Positions 7,466-15,165 of a stretch of 34,265 bases of DNA are shown piece by piece. Position numbers and translations under genes: made by a program. A model generated the notes under the pieces. That model was given only the letters and a program-made list of their open reading frames with translations, made no database searches and had not been told where the DNA came from. The stretch covers positions 1-34,265 of the forward strand of contig CANEYR010000039.1 in NCBI GenBank assembly GCA_947444055.1, read 5' to 3'. The stretch is from Planctomycetota bacterium (GTDB lineage Bacteria; Planctomycetota; UBA1135; UBA2386). How positions within the stretch are numbered: the stretch's first letter is position 1; each line of letters starts with the position of its first letter.

Positions 7466-8530
7466 GTGCCAACTCACTACGAAGAACGTCTGGAACGTGA
7501 TCTGAACTGGATTCAGGACTTGGTCGGCATCGTCGGCCAGGCGATCACCAAGGCGATCGACGACGCCGTCACGTCGGTGATGAACCTGGACAAGGACCTG
7601 GCGGCGATGACGGTGATCGGCGACTACACGATCAATCGTCAGACACGCGAACTCGACCGCCTCTGCCACGCCTTCGTCGCCCGCCACCTGCCCAGTGCCG
7701 GCCACCTGCGCTACGTCTCCGCGGTGCTGCGCTTGAACATCGCGCTCGAACGCATCGGCGACTACGCGGCGACGATTTCCCGCACGTCAGCACAGTTGTC
7801 GAGCGTGCCGCCGCCGATCGTGGCGCGCGACGTCGAGATGATGAGCGAACAGGCACGGCGCCTGCTGGCCGAAGCCTTGCGCTGCTTCCATCAACGCGAC
7901 GCGGCCCTGGCCGGCGCCACCCTGACCTCGGCGGCGCAGTTCACCCGCTACTTCGACAAGGTCTTCGCCGACCTCGTGAAAGAGAGCGAGACCCACAGCC
8001 GACCGGCCAGCGACATGTTCTCGTTCATGGCGACGTTCAATCGCCTGGAACGGGTCATCCACCAGGCCAAGAACATCTGCGAAGAGACGATCTTTGTCGC
8101 CACCGGCAAGACCAAGGGCGAGAAGACGTTCAGCATCCTGTTCGTCGACGACAGCAACAGCGGCGCCAGCCAACTGGCGGAACAATTCACCAAGAAGGCG
8201 TTCCCGCAGAGCGGTCGCTACCGCAGTGCCGGCTGGCAGCCCGCCGAAGAGATCGATCCCGCCTACCTGCGGTTTGCTCTGACGGTCGGCATCGACCTCG
8301 CGCGCGCTTGGCCCGCCCCGCTCTCGACGCTGCTGCCACAACTCGACGACTTCCACTTGGTCATTGGCTTCGGCCGTGACGCCCGCACCCGCGTCGGCAA
8401 GCTACCGTTCCATACCACCATGTTGGTCTGGGACGTCGAGCCCGGCCACGAACCGGAAGCCGTCTACCGGCAATTGACGCCGCGCATCCGCGAACTGATG
8501 GAGCGCCTGCGCGGCGAGCAAGCGAGCTGA
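7466..8530 (+). CDS. phoU: PhoU fused to a degenerate LMW-phosphatase/ArsC-like domain
   Basis: Protein of 354 residues from GTG 7466 (VPTHYEERLERDL, matching where PhoU proteins start). An in-frame ATG at 7370 would add 32 Arg/Pro-rich residues; neither start has a good ribosome-binding site. Residues 1-215 are PhoU-like helical repeats. The first metal-binding motif is ERIGDYA (Glu95, Asp99); the second is altered to ERVIHQAKNI. PhoU normally restrains Pst transport and PhoR signalling. Residues about 222-350 resemble low-molecular-weight tyrosine phosphatases and thioredoxin-coupled ArsC: ILFV, then the P-loop position, then LAEQFTKKAF, RSAGWQP, DPAYLRFALTVGIDL and DDFHLVIGFGRDA. The P-loop CxxNxxRS reads DDSNSGAS, so the catalytic Cys is Asp228 and the Arg is Ala234. 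Phosphatase or reductase activity is therefore unlikely. The gene sits between pstS and pstC, not last as usual. Confidence 0.85.
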   Translation: MPTHYEERLERDLNWIQDLVGIVGQAITKAIDDAVTSVMNLDKDLAAMTVIGDYTINRQTRELDRLCHAFVARHLPSAGHLRYVSAVLRLNIALERIGDYAATISRTSAQLSSVPPPIVARDVEMMSEQARRLLAEALRCFHQRDAALAGATLTSAAQFTRYFDKVFADLVKESETHSRPASDMFSFMATFNRLERVIHQAKNICEETIFVATGKTKGEKTFSILFVDDSNSGASQLAEQFTKKAFPQSGRYRSAGWQPAEEIDPAYLRFALTVGIDLARAWPAPLSTLLPQLDDFHLVIGFGRDARTRVGKLPFHTTMLVWDVEPGHEPEAVYRQLTPRIRELMERLRGEQAS

Positions 8531-8533
8531 GAC

Positions 8534-9487
8534 GTGGCGCCCTCCCCTCTTACTGGTGAGCCCGCGAGCGCGGGGCAGCCGCCCTGGGCCAAGGCACTCG
8601 ACCATCGCGATCGCGGCTGGTGGAGCGACTTTGCCGCGCGCACGATCGTCTGGCTCGGCGGCATGTCGGCGATCCTGTTCATCGCCGCGATCTTCCTGTT
8701 CATCGCCACGCAAGGACTCGAGTTCATGCGGCATCGGCTGGACATCGGCGCCATGCTCACTGGCGCCAGGTGGGAACCGACTGTCGAGCCGCCGGTGTAC
8801 GGCGCCTTGCCGCTGATTGCTGGCACCGCCTGGATCACCGGCGTCGCCATGTTGATCGCGATCCCACTGGCCTTCGGCGCGGCGATCTACATCGGTGAGT
8901 TTGCGCGCGGCAAACAGCGTGAATGGTTGAAGATCGGCATCGAAATGCTGGCGGCGATTCCCTCCGTCGTCTGGGGCGTGATCGGCCTGCACGTGATGAA
9001 GCCGATCATCCAGGATGTGTTCGGGGTGCAAGTCGGACTGAACGTGCTGAACGCCGGCATCATCCTCGGCTTGATGGCGGCGCCGATCATGGCGACGATC
9101 GCCGAGGACGCGCTGAAGGCGGTGCCCGACAGTTACCGCGAAGCGGCTGAGGCGCTCGGCGCGACGCGTTGGCAAGTGGTGTGGAAGGTGGTGCTGCCAC
9201 ACGCCCGCCCAGGTCTGTCGGCGGCGGTGCTGCTCGGCATCGGCCGCGCCTTCGGTGAAACGATCGCCGTGTTGATGGCCAGTGGCCACCGCTTGATGGT
9301 GCCTGAGAGCATCTTCGATTCGGCGGCAACGCTGACCGCGACGATCGCCGCCGAACTCGGCGAAGCGGCGGTTGGTGGCGACCACTACCAAATGCTGTTC
9401 GTGCTCGGCTTGCTGCTGTTCGTGATCACGTTCACGATCAACCTGCTCGCCGACTGGCTGGTGCGTGGCCGGAGGAAGTCGGCATGA
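8534..9487 (+). CDS. pstC: Phosphate ABC permease PstC
   Basis: Inner-membrane permease of 317 residues, one half of the phosphate channel. It starts with GTG three bases after the phoU stop. After a hydrophilic N-terminus of about 35 residues come a first helix (MSAILFIAAIFLFIATQGLEF) and the type-I importer core, with GTAWITGVAMLIAIPLAFGAAIYIGEFA and the EAA loop EAAEALGATRWQVVWKVVLP that contacts the ATPase. ALLGIGRAFGETIAVLMASG-like sequence near residue 240 (LLGIGRAFGETIAVLM) is the PstC hallmark. Its TGA overlaps the ATG of pstA (ATGA). Nothing in the permease itself looks unusual, in contrast to the ATPases it must work with. Confidence 0.94.
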   Translation: MAPSPLTGEPASAGQPPWAKALDHRDRGWWSDFAARTIVWLGGMSAILFIAAIFLFIATQGLEFMRHRLDIGAMLTGARWEPTVEPPVYGALPLIAGTAWITGVAMLIAIPLAFGAAIYIGEFARGKQREWLKIGIEMLAAIPSVVWGVIGLHVMKPIIQDVFGVQVGLNVLNAGIILGLMAAPIMATIAEDALKAVPDSYREAAEALGATRWQVVWKVVLPHARPGLSAAVLLGIGRAFGETIAVLMASGHRLMVPESIFDSAATLTATIAAELGEAAVGGDHYQMLFVLGLLLFVITFTINLLADWLVRGRRKSA

Positions 9488-10368
9488 CCAGCACCTCCCC
9501 GTTCGCGGCAACGGCGCATGAAGGCACCAAGCTCGCGGTGCAACAGGTCGCCCGCTTTGGCTTCCTGGCGATCACGCTGCTGCTGCTGATTCCAGCGATC
9601 GGCATCCTGGCCGTGCTGGTGATCGAAGGCGCCCCCGGGTTCTCGCTCGAGTTCTTCCTCGACAAGCCGCGCGACAACGGCGCCGCTGGTGGCATCGCTA
9701 CCGCCCTCGTTGGCACCGTATGGCTGACGGCGTGCGCCTTGGCGCTGGCGCTGCCGCTCGGCGTCGCCGCCGCGATCTACCTCAGCGAGTACGCGCGCGA
9801 CAACTGGCTGACCCGCACCATCAATGTCGCCATCGTCAACCTCGCCGGCGTGCCGTCGATCGTGCACGCGCTGTTTGGCGTCGGCGCCTTCGTGCACTTC
9901 CTGCACTTTGGCAAGTCGATCTTGGCGGCGAGCTGCACCTTGGCGGTGATGACGCTGCCGGTGGTGATCGTCGCCACTCGCGAGTCGATGCAGGCCGTGC
10001 CGAAGGCCTTTCGCGAAGCCTGCTGGAACATGGGCGCCACCCGCTGGCAGACCATCTGGCGCATCGTGCTGCCCAACTCCGGCAGCGGCATCCTGACGGG
10101 CCTCATCCTGGTCGTCTGCCGCGCCGTTGGCGAGACCGCGCCGATCATGTTCACCGGCGCGGTGTTCTTGCGGCAGCAATTCCCAAGCGGCATCTTCGAC
10201 AAGACCATGGCGCTGTCGCTGCACCTCTTCACGGTGTCGACGCAGGTGACGAACGTGCCGCGGCACGTGCCGTTCGCCGTCGCCCTGACGTTGATCTTGG
10301 TCGTGCTGTCGATGAACGCGCTGGCCATCTGGTTCCGCATGCGCCTGCGCGGGAGGAAGAAGTGGTGA
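9484..10368 (+). CDS. pstA: Phosphate ABC permease PstA
   Basis: Second permease subunit, 294 residues, coupled to pstC by a four-base ATGA overlap. It has about six hydrophobic segments, with TVWLTACALALALPLGVAAAIYLSEYA, NLAGVPSIVHALFGVGAFV, the coupling loop REACWNMGATRWQTIWRIVLP, and the PstA hallmark RAVGETAPIMFTGA. The canonical EAA loop begins REA with ALGA; here it is CWNMGA, a modest departure. The 3' end carries a strong ribosome-binding site, GGGAGG (10351-10356), for the GTG start of pstB1, which overlaps the pstA stop by four bases. The protein is expected to pair with PstC, giving a heterodimeric channel above the two PstB proteins. Confidence 0.94.
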   Translation: MTSTSPFAATAHEGTKLAVQQVARFGFLAITLLLLIPAIGILAVLVIEGAPGFSLEFFLDKPRDNGAAGGIATALVGTVWLTACALALALPLGVAAAIYLSEYARDNWLTRTINVAIVNLAGVPSIVHALFGVGAFVHFLHFGKSILAASCTLAVMTLPVVIVATRESMQAVPKAFREACWNMGATRWQTIWRIVLPNSGSGILTGLILVVCRAVGETAPIMFTGAVFLRQQFPSGIFDKTMALSLHLFTVSTQVTNVPRHVPFAVALTLILVVLSMNALAIWFRMRLRGRKKW

Positions 10369-11192
10369 ACCCGCCGAACTCGAACGCGAACCCGAACGCG
10401 GCCACGTCGGCCACCGCCAGTGCGAGCCCACTGCCTAGTGCTCCACTGCTGAGTGTGCGCGGCCTCGCCATTCGCTATGGCGCCAAGGTTGCCCTGCAGG
10501 GGGTCGACATCGACATTCGACCCAACGAGATCTTCGGCATCATCGGCCCCGCCAACGCCGGCAAGACGTCGTTCCTGCGCGCCATCAACCGCATGGACGA
10601 GTTCGTGCCGAGCATGCGCGTCGACGGCAACATCACGTTCGCCGGCCGCGATGTGCGCACGATCCGCAACCTCTACGCGCTGCGTTCGCACATCGGCGTA
10701 GTGTTTCCGCTGCCGGTCGGCCTGCCGCTGTCGATCTTCGACAACGTGGCGCTGTCGCCGCGACTGCGTGGTCGGCGCCAGAAGGCTGACCTCGAAGAAA
10801 TCGTCGAACGCTGCCTGCGCCGGGCGGCGTTGTGGGACGAAGTGAAGGACCGTTTGCAGACGCTCGGTTCGCTGCTGAGCGGCGGCCAACAGCAGCGATT
10901 GACCATCGCTAGGGCGCTGTCGCAAGACCCCGAACTGCTGCTGCTCGACGAGTTCTCAATCGCCGTCGACCCGGTCACCACCATGCGCATCGAGGAAGTG
11001 CTGAAGGAACTGCGCCAGGAACTGACGATCGTGCTCGTCACCAACCTGGTGCAACAAGCGCGGCGTCTGGCGGCGCGCACCGCCTTCTTCCTCGGCGGCC
11101 GCTGCATCGAGATCGCTGCCACCGAAGACTTGTTCAGCGGCGGCGCCAAAGACCAACGCACGATCGACTACCTGGAGGGACGCTTTGGCTGA
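10365..11192 (+). CDS. pstB: PstB1: phosphate ABC ATPase lacking Q-loop Gln and switch His
   Basis: PstB-family ATPase of 275 residues with a GTG start at 10365 (GGAGG eight bases upstream; GTGA overlap with pstA). The first 26 residues are Asn/Ala/Ser-rich. Retained: Walker A GPANAGKT (61-68, usual form GPSGCGKS), signature LSGGQ (171-175), Walker B LLLLDE with Glu196, and the family C-terminus IDYLEGRFG. Altered: the Q-loop, normally VFQKPNPFP, is VFPLPVGLP, so Gln is replaced by Pro115; the D-loop SALDP is IAVDP; and the H-loop VTHNM is VTNLV, so the switch His is Asn227. The protein should still bind ATP and present a working signature motif to a partner, but its own Walker site is probably inactive. 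The next gene encodes the complementary partner. Confidence 0.92.
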   Translation: MNPPNSNANPNAATSATASASPLPSAPLLSVRGLAIRYGAKVALQGVDIDIRPNEIFGIIGPANAGKTSFLRAINRMDEFVPSMRVDGNITFAGRDVRTIRNLYALRSHIGVVFPLPVGLPLSIFDNVALSPRLRGRRQKADLEEIVERCLRRAALWDEVKDRLQTLGSLLSGGQQQRLTIARALSQDPELLLLDEFSIAVDPVTTMRIEEVLKELRQELTIVLVTNLVQQARRLAARTAFFLGGRCIEIAATEDLFSGGAKDQRTIDYLEGRFG

Positions 11193-12048
11193 TTCCCAGA
11201 ATGCCAAGGCCGAGTCCGACTCGGTGGCGCTGCAAAGATCGATGGCGCTGCACAGCCGCACGACGATTCTGTCGTTGCCTGCCAACGCGACACCGGCGAT
11301 CGAGATCGTGGATCTGAGCTTGTGGTACGGCAAGTTCCAGGCGCTGCACGACGTCGACCTGGTGATCCGCTCCGGCATCGTCACGGCGATGATCGGCCCA
11401 TCCGGCTGCGGCAAGTCGACCTTGCTGCGCAGCTGCAATCGCATCAACGAACGGCTCGGCTACGTGACGACGACCGGCACCATCAAGGTGCTCGGCCACA
11501 ACATCTACGACGAAGAGGCCTCGCGCATGCAGGTGCGACGGCAAGTCGGCATGGTGTTCCAACGCCCCAATCCATTGCCGCTGTCGATCCGCGACAACGT
11601 GCTGTTCGGGCACCGACTGCACGCCGTTCGCCGCAGCTCGCGCGCCGACGAAGAGGGCATGGTCGAACAAGCGCTGCGGGAAGTGCTGCTGTGGGACCGC
11701 GTCAAGGACCGCCTCGACCGGAAGGCGACGGCGCTGTCGCTCGAAGAGCAGCAAAAGCTCTGCATCGCCCGGCTGTTGCCGACCAAGCCATCGGTGCTGC
11801 TGATGGACGAGCCGTGCAGCGCGCTCGATCCCGAAGCCACCTCCGCCGTTGAAGACCTCATCTGGGACCTGCGCGGCAACTACTCGATCCTGATCGTCAC
11901 CCACAACATGGCGCAGGCCCGACGCGCCAGTGACGAGTGTGTCTTCATGCTGATGGGCCACGTCGTCGAACACACCGCCACCGAGCGCATGTTCGTCGCC
12001 CCCAAGAAGCAGGAGACCTCGGACTACATCGAAGGCCGCTTCGGCTGA
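11185..12048 (+). CDS. pstB: PstB2: phosphate ABC ATPase with LSGGQ signature lost
   Basis: PstB-family ATPase of 287 residues. It starts at TTG 11185, inside the end of pstB1 (8-base overlap), behind GGAGGG (11174-11179). About 35 extra N-terminal residues precede the ATPase core. Walker A GPSGCGKST (71-79), Q-loop VFQRPNPLP (Gln126), Walker B VLLMDEPCSALDP (Glu209) and switch His240 in IVTHNM are all canonical PstB. The signature is not: LSGGQQQR is replaced by LSLEEQQK (184-191), losing both glycines and the Gln that cradle ATP across the dimer. The protein ends EGRFG like PstB1. On its own a homodimer would lack any proper signature. Paired with PstB1 it would form one complete ATP site. 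Confidence 0.92.
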   Translation: MADSQNAKAESDSVALQRSMALHSRTTILSLPANATPAIEIVDLSLWYGKFQALHDVDLVIRSGIVTAMIGPSGCGKSTLLRSCNRINERLGYVTTTGTIKVLGHNIYDEEASRMQVRRQVGMVFQRPNPLPLSIRDNVLFGHRLHAVRRSSRADEEGMVEQALREVLLWDRVKDRLDRKATALSLEEQQKLCIARLLPTKPSVLLMDEPCSALDPEATSAVEDLIWDLRGNYSILIVTHNMAQARRASDECVFMLMGHVVEHTATERMFVAPKKQETSDYIEGRFG

Positions 12049-12063
12049 ACCGACTCGGCGTGC

Positions 12064-12069
12064 TATGGT
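12064..12069 (+). promoter_or_regulatory. Candidate -10 element for the parvulin gene
   Basis: TATGGT in the 30-base gap after pstB2 lies nine bases before the ATG at 12079. The -35 region is weak (TTCGGC near 12040). The same word occurs close to the start of the formate-tetrahydrofolate ligase gene. If it is used, the transcript would have almost no leader. Confidence 0.35.
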
Positions 12070-12078
12070 CCTGCCCGC

Positions 12079-13437
12079 ATGCCAGCGCTCGCATCGCTTG
12101 TTCTCACTTGCCTAGCCGCCCTGCCGCAGGGGCCCGAGCAAGTGCTCGCTACCTACCAACTCGATGGCAAACCAGCGACCATCTCTGCCGTCGACGTGGC
12201 GCTGGAGATGGCGACCCACTTGCGGCGTGATCAACGCGGGCAGCAAGCGGTCGAACAGTTGGTGGCCACCGTGCTGACGCGGCGTGCAGCAACCGAGAAG
12301 AACCTGCTGCCGAACGAAGCCGACGTGCGCACGTTCTGGCGGGACCTGCAAGACCAACTGCGCGCGGCCGGCCGCAGGCCCGAAGAGTTCCCCGCGGTGC
12401 GCAATTCGGGCGAAGCCCAGTGGCTGGCGGACCTCTCCGTGCAAATGGCGCAAGAACGGCTGGTGCGCGCCGAACTCGGCCTTGGCAAGAAGGACGAGGT
12501 CAGCCCCGACATGCTGCAACTGTGGCTGCAGGAAGAACGCAAGAAGCACGAAGTAGTCGTCGATGCCGACGCGCTGCCACCAGGCAGTGCCGCGCGCGTC
12601 GGCAGCACCGACGTGCCGCTGATCGACCTCGGCTTCTTGCTGCTGCGCACCGCCGAAGACGACGAACGCGATCGCTTCCTGCATCAGGTCGCCTACCTGA
12701 CGACGCTCGAACTGCTGGCGCGCCGCGATGGCATCGAGGTGACTGCCAGTGATCTCGACGCGGCGGTGGAAAAGCACCGCGACGACGCCAGTCGCGATCC
12801 ACGCTTCCGCGGCGTCACCTTCGAGAACATGCTGAAAGCCCAAGGGCTGAGCGTCGCGGCGTTGCGCGACCGGCGAGTCTTCCGCGCCCACATCCTGCTC
12901 GACAAGATCGCCGCGCGACGCTTCACGCCGGCCGAGTTGGCGGCCGAATTGGCGAAGGACCGCCAAGGCGTGCTCGATCTGGTGGGCCCCCGCCGCCGCG
13001 TCGGCCTCGTCTTCGTGCGCGCCCTGGCCGAGCCCAATGGACTCATCACTCGCGACTTCGCCGCCGCTTTGGCCCACCTCGAACGAGTGCACGATCGTCT
13101 CGTCAAAGAGACCTTCGAAAACGTCGCCCGCATCGAGAGTGAGCACGCCAGCAGCAAGATGAAGGACGGCGACACCGGCTGGCACCGCCGCCGTTCTGAT
13201 CGGCTGCCCGACGCGATGCTGGCCACCGCGTTCGCTTTGCCAAAGGGCGAAGTATCGATGCCGCTCCGCAGTGAAGAAGGCGTCTTCCTGGTGAAGGCGC
13301 TCGAAGTCGAACCCGATCCCGACGACGCCGTCCTGCTGCAGCGACTCGCCGAGTTTCGCTCCCAAGACCTGTCGAAGCGATTGCTCGCCGACGCCAAGGT
13401 CGAGATCCCCGTCAAGAAGGCCGTTGCCCCGCGATGA
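12079..13437 (+). CDS. SurA/PrsA-like parvulin-type peptidyl-prolyl isomerase
   Basis: Exported protein of 452 residues. The start MPALASLVLTCLAALPQG gives a short hydrophobic signal-like segment without the usual basic residues. Two SurA-like helical regions follow (about 35-135 and 190-300; for example AYLTTLELLARRDGIEVTASDLDAAV and FENMLKAQGLSVAALRDRRVFRAHILLDKI). The parvulin domain lies at about 325-420, with the recognisable order GDTGWHRR, LPDAMLATAFALPKGEVSMPLRSEEGVFLVKALEV. The first part of the domain is less conserved, so isomerase activity is uncertain; a holding chaperone for envelope proteins is the likeliest role. The gene follows pstB2 by 30 bases with its own possible promoter, and its stop overlaps the ATG of the cupin gene. 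Confidence 0.78.
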   Translation: MPALASLVLTCLAALPQGPEQVLATYQLDGKPATISAVDVALEMATHLRRDQRGQQAVEQLVATVLTRRAATEKNLLPNEADVRTFWRDLQDQLRAAGRRPEEFPAVRNSGEAQWLADLSVQMAQERLVRAELGLGKKDEVSPDMLQLWLQEERKKHEVVVDADALPPGSAARVGSTDVPLIDLGFLLLRTAEDDERDRFLHQVAYLTTLELLARRDGIEVTASDLDAAVEKHRDDASRDPRFRGVTFENMLKAQGLSVAALRDRRVFRAHILLDKIAARRFTPAELAAELAKDRQGVLDLVGPRRRVGLVFVRALAEPNGLITRDFAAALAHLERVHDRLVKETFENVARIESEHASSKMKDGDTGWHRRRSDRLPDAMLATAFALPKGEVSMPLRSEEGVFLVKALEVEPDPDDAVLLQRLAEFRSQDLSKRLLADAKVEIPVKKAVAPR

Positions 13438-14237
13438 CACCCATTCCCTTCACCGGCGACGCTCGCTTGCGCACCGCGGCTTGCACCGGCACGCATTGGC
13501 TCGCGCACTGCCAACTCTGGCGCCCGACGGACCCAGACCAGTTGACGACCGGCGACCACGAGACCGCCGTGATCCTGCTCGGTGGCACCTTCGACTTGAT
13601 CGGCGGTGCGACGGCGTGGCCAGCTCGCGGGGCGCGCAAGGATGAGTTCACGGGCCGACCGATGGCGGTGTTCTTGCCCAAACAAACGTCGTTCCGCACG
13701 CAGAACGGGGCCGGTGAACTGCTGCTGATTGCCGCCCGCCAACCCGAGGTGAGCGTGCAGCCCAGCGGCCGCGACGCCTTCGCCAGGATGCCCTTGTTGC
13801 CGCTCGCCGGCAGCGGCAAGTCGTTCGATCCAAACAGCGGCGAATGGAAGCCGGCCGAGACCTTCCCAACGGCGCCAGAGTCGCTGCCGCCGCGCCGCTT
13901 CGAACGCCTTGTGGTCGGCGCCTGCACCATCGAGCGCATCTTTGCCGAGCAGTACAAGGCGGCGACGCTCTGCGTCGACGAAGTGGTCTTGGCCGCGGGC
14001 CAGTCCTTGCGTCTCGCCGACGTGCCAGGGCGCCCGCGCTGTCAGGAAGTGTGTCTGGTGGTGCGCAGCAAGGTCACGACCCGCGTCACCACCGCGCGCG
14101 GCGTGCATGACGTTCGCGGTGACAGCGTGCTCGTCGTGCCGGGCCATGGTGACGACGTGCTCGTCGCCGCCGCGGCCGACGGCCCCGCCTACGTGGTCAT
14201 CGCCTACGCCGGCAAGCCCGCGGGCAGCGCCTCGTAA
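13434..14237 (+). CDS. IolB/bicupin-like protein of uncertain function
   Basis: Protein of 267 residues, coupled to the parvulin gene by an ATGA overlap. The N-terminal half (HETAVILLGGTFDLIG, RPMAVFLPKQTSFRT, GELLLIAARQPE) follows the pattern of IolB, the 5-deoxy-glucuronate isomerase of inositol breakdown. The second half (GACTIERIFAEQYKAATLCVDEVVLAAGQ, then RGDSVLVVPGHGDDVLV) could be a second cupin barrel. I do not see the HxH/E metal-binding motif expected of an active IolB, and no other inositol genes are nearby. A structural or degenerate bicupin is as likely as an isomerase. The 3' end overlaps the convergent ygfZ gene by 34 bases (14204-14237), with both reading frames intact. Confidence 0.5.
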   Translation: MTPIPFTGDARLRTAACTGTHWLAHCQLWRPTDPDQLTTGDHETAVILLGGTFDLIGGATAWPARGARKDEFTGRPMAVFLPKQTSFRTQNGAGELLLIAARQPEVSVQPSGRDAFARMPLLPLAGSGKSFDPNSGEWKPAETFPTAPESLPPRRFERLVVGACTIERIFAEQYKAATLCVDEVVLAAGQSLRLADVPGRPRCQEVCLVVRSKVTTRVTTARGVHDVRGDSVLVVPGHGDDVLVAAAADGPAYVVIAYAGKPAGSAS

Positions 14238-15118
14238 CCGATCACTTCGACGGCGGTGCCGTCAGCGAGGGCGAGCTTGGTGCCGATCGCCTGAAAGTCC
14301 TTCGGCAGATAGCCGACCCCGAGCCGTAGCTCGCGGCCAGGAATCGGCACCGCGTGCATGACCCGGCCAACGGCGAGTTGGTCTTCGAGTTCGTGCAGCG
14401 TGGCAGGGGCCGTGAGCCAGGCGCCGGCCGCCAGCTGCAACAAGCACAGCCGACGGTTGGTGTGGCCGTAGGTGTTGATGCGCGCCACGATCTCCTGGCC
14501 CGTGTAGCAGCCCTTGGTCGTGCTGATGTGGTCATCGAGATCGACTTCGAGAGCCAACGTCGACGGCTCGGTCTCGACCCCGACCCGCACCAGCCCAGCA
14601 CCGATCCGGATGCACTCGGCCATGGCCGCCGTCATCGACGTGCCGCTGAGCGGCACCGTTGCCCCATGCACCCGCGTGAAGGCCACCCCACGGCGCTCGA
14701 ACTGAAGGCGCAGCGCTTCGCCTTCCCGCTGCGCGCGCCAGGCCACCGACTCGCCACCCGCGAGCCCGACGGTTTCGTGGCACGAACCGACCGCAGGCGG
14801 CGCGATCGTCAACTTCTCCGTGAAGTGGTAGCGCTGCAGCAGCGCCACCAGCTTCGCCAGTTGCTCAGCCGGGACCTCGATCCAGAAGCTGTCACCGAGC
14901 CGACCTACCAAGCCCGTCACGAGCAACTTGCCCTTGCTGTCGAGAAAGGCCGCTGGCCGCACCGCCCCGGTCGCCAGGCTGCGCACGTCCTGCGTGCACA
15001 ACCGGTGTAGGAACTCACCGGCGTCTGGCCCCTGAATTTGCACGAGGCGGAACGGCGCGTCCTCGCGTTCGCAAGGACCGTTGGCAAGGAGCTCGGACAG
15101 CAGCGGCACAGGTTGCAT
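14204..15118 (-). CDS. ygfZ: YgfZ/GcvT-like iron-sulfur maintenance protein
   Basis: Protein of 304 residues of the folate-binding YgfZ family, which resembles GcvT and helps the assembly or repair of certain iron-sulfur enzymes. The diagnostic motif KGCYTGQE is present (Cys204), followed by IVARINTYGHTNRRL. The N-terminal FRLVQIQGPDAGEFLHRLCTQDV and AAFLDSKGKLLV match the family. It is divergent from the isc operon across a 137-base promoter region, which fits a shared iron-sulfur role and possibly shared control. No ribosome-binding site is obvious before the ATG at 15118. The 3' end runs 34 bases into the opposite-strand cupin gene. Confidence 0.9.
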   Translation of the reverse strand: MQPVPLLSELLANGPCEREDAPFRLVQIQGPDAGEFLHRLCTQDVRSLATGAVRPAAFLDSKGKLLVTGLVGRLGDSFWIEVPAEQLAKLVALLQRYHFTEKLTIAPPAVGSCHETVGLAGGESVAWRAQREGEALRLQFERRGVAFTRVHGATVPLSGTSMTAAMAECIRIGAGLVRVGVETEPSTLALEVDLDDHISTTKGCYTGQEIVARINTYGHTNRRLCLLQLAAGAWLTAPATLHELEDQLAVGRVMHAVPIPGRELRLGVGYLPKDFQAIGTKLALADGTAVEVIGYEALPAGLPA

Positions 15119-15165
15119 CGTGGTGGCGGGCGACGATCGCAGCGCGCTGGCCAGAATGTGCCTTC

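Noticed and set aside
8402..10431. Long minus-strand open frames opposite pstC and pstA
   Set aside because: They are complements of clear membrane permeases; their translations are hydrophilic and Gln/Arg/His-rich, typical of antisense of transmembrane genes in GC-rich DNA.
6498..12048. Frameshift or sequencing error as the cause of the odd PstB motifs
   Set aside because: Both frames are open to normal length, end in the family's EGRFG, and the changes are isolated substitutions within otherwise well-conserved motifs rather than shifted stretches.
12112..13440. A 442-codon open frame on the minus strand across the parvulin gene
   Set aside because: It is the antisense shadow of a GC-rich gene. 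The plus-strand frame has a signal peptide, domain matches and coupling to its neighbour; the minus-strand translation shows no family motif.
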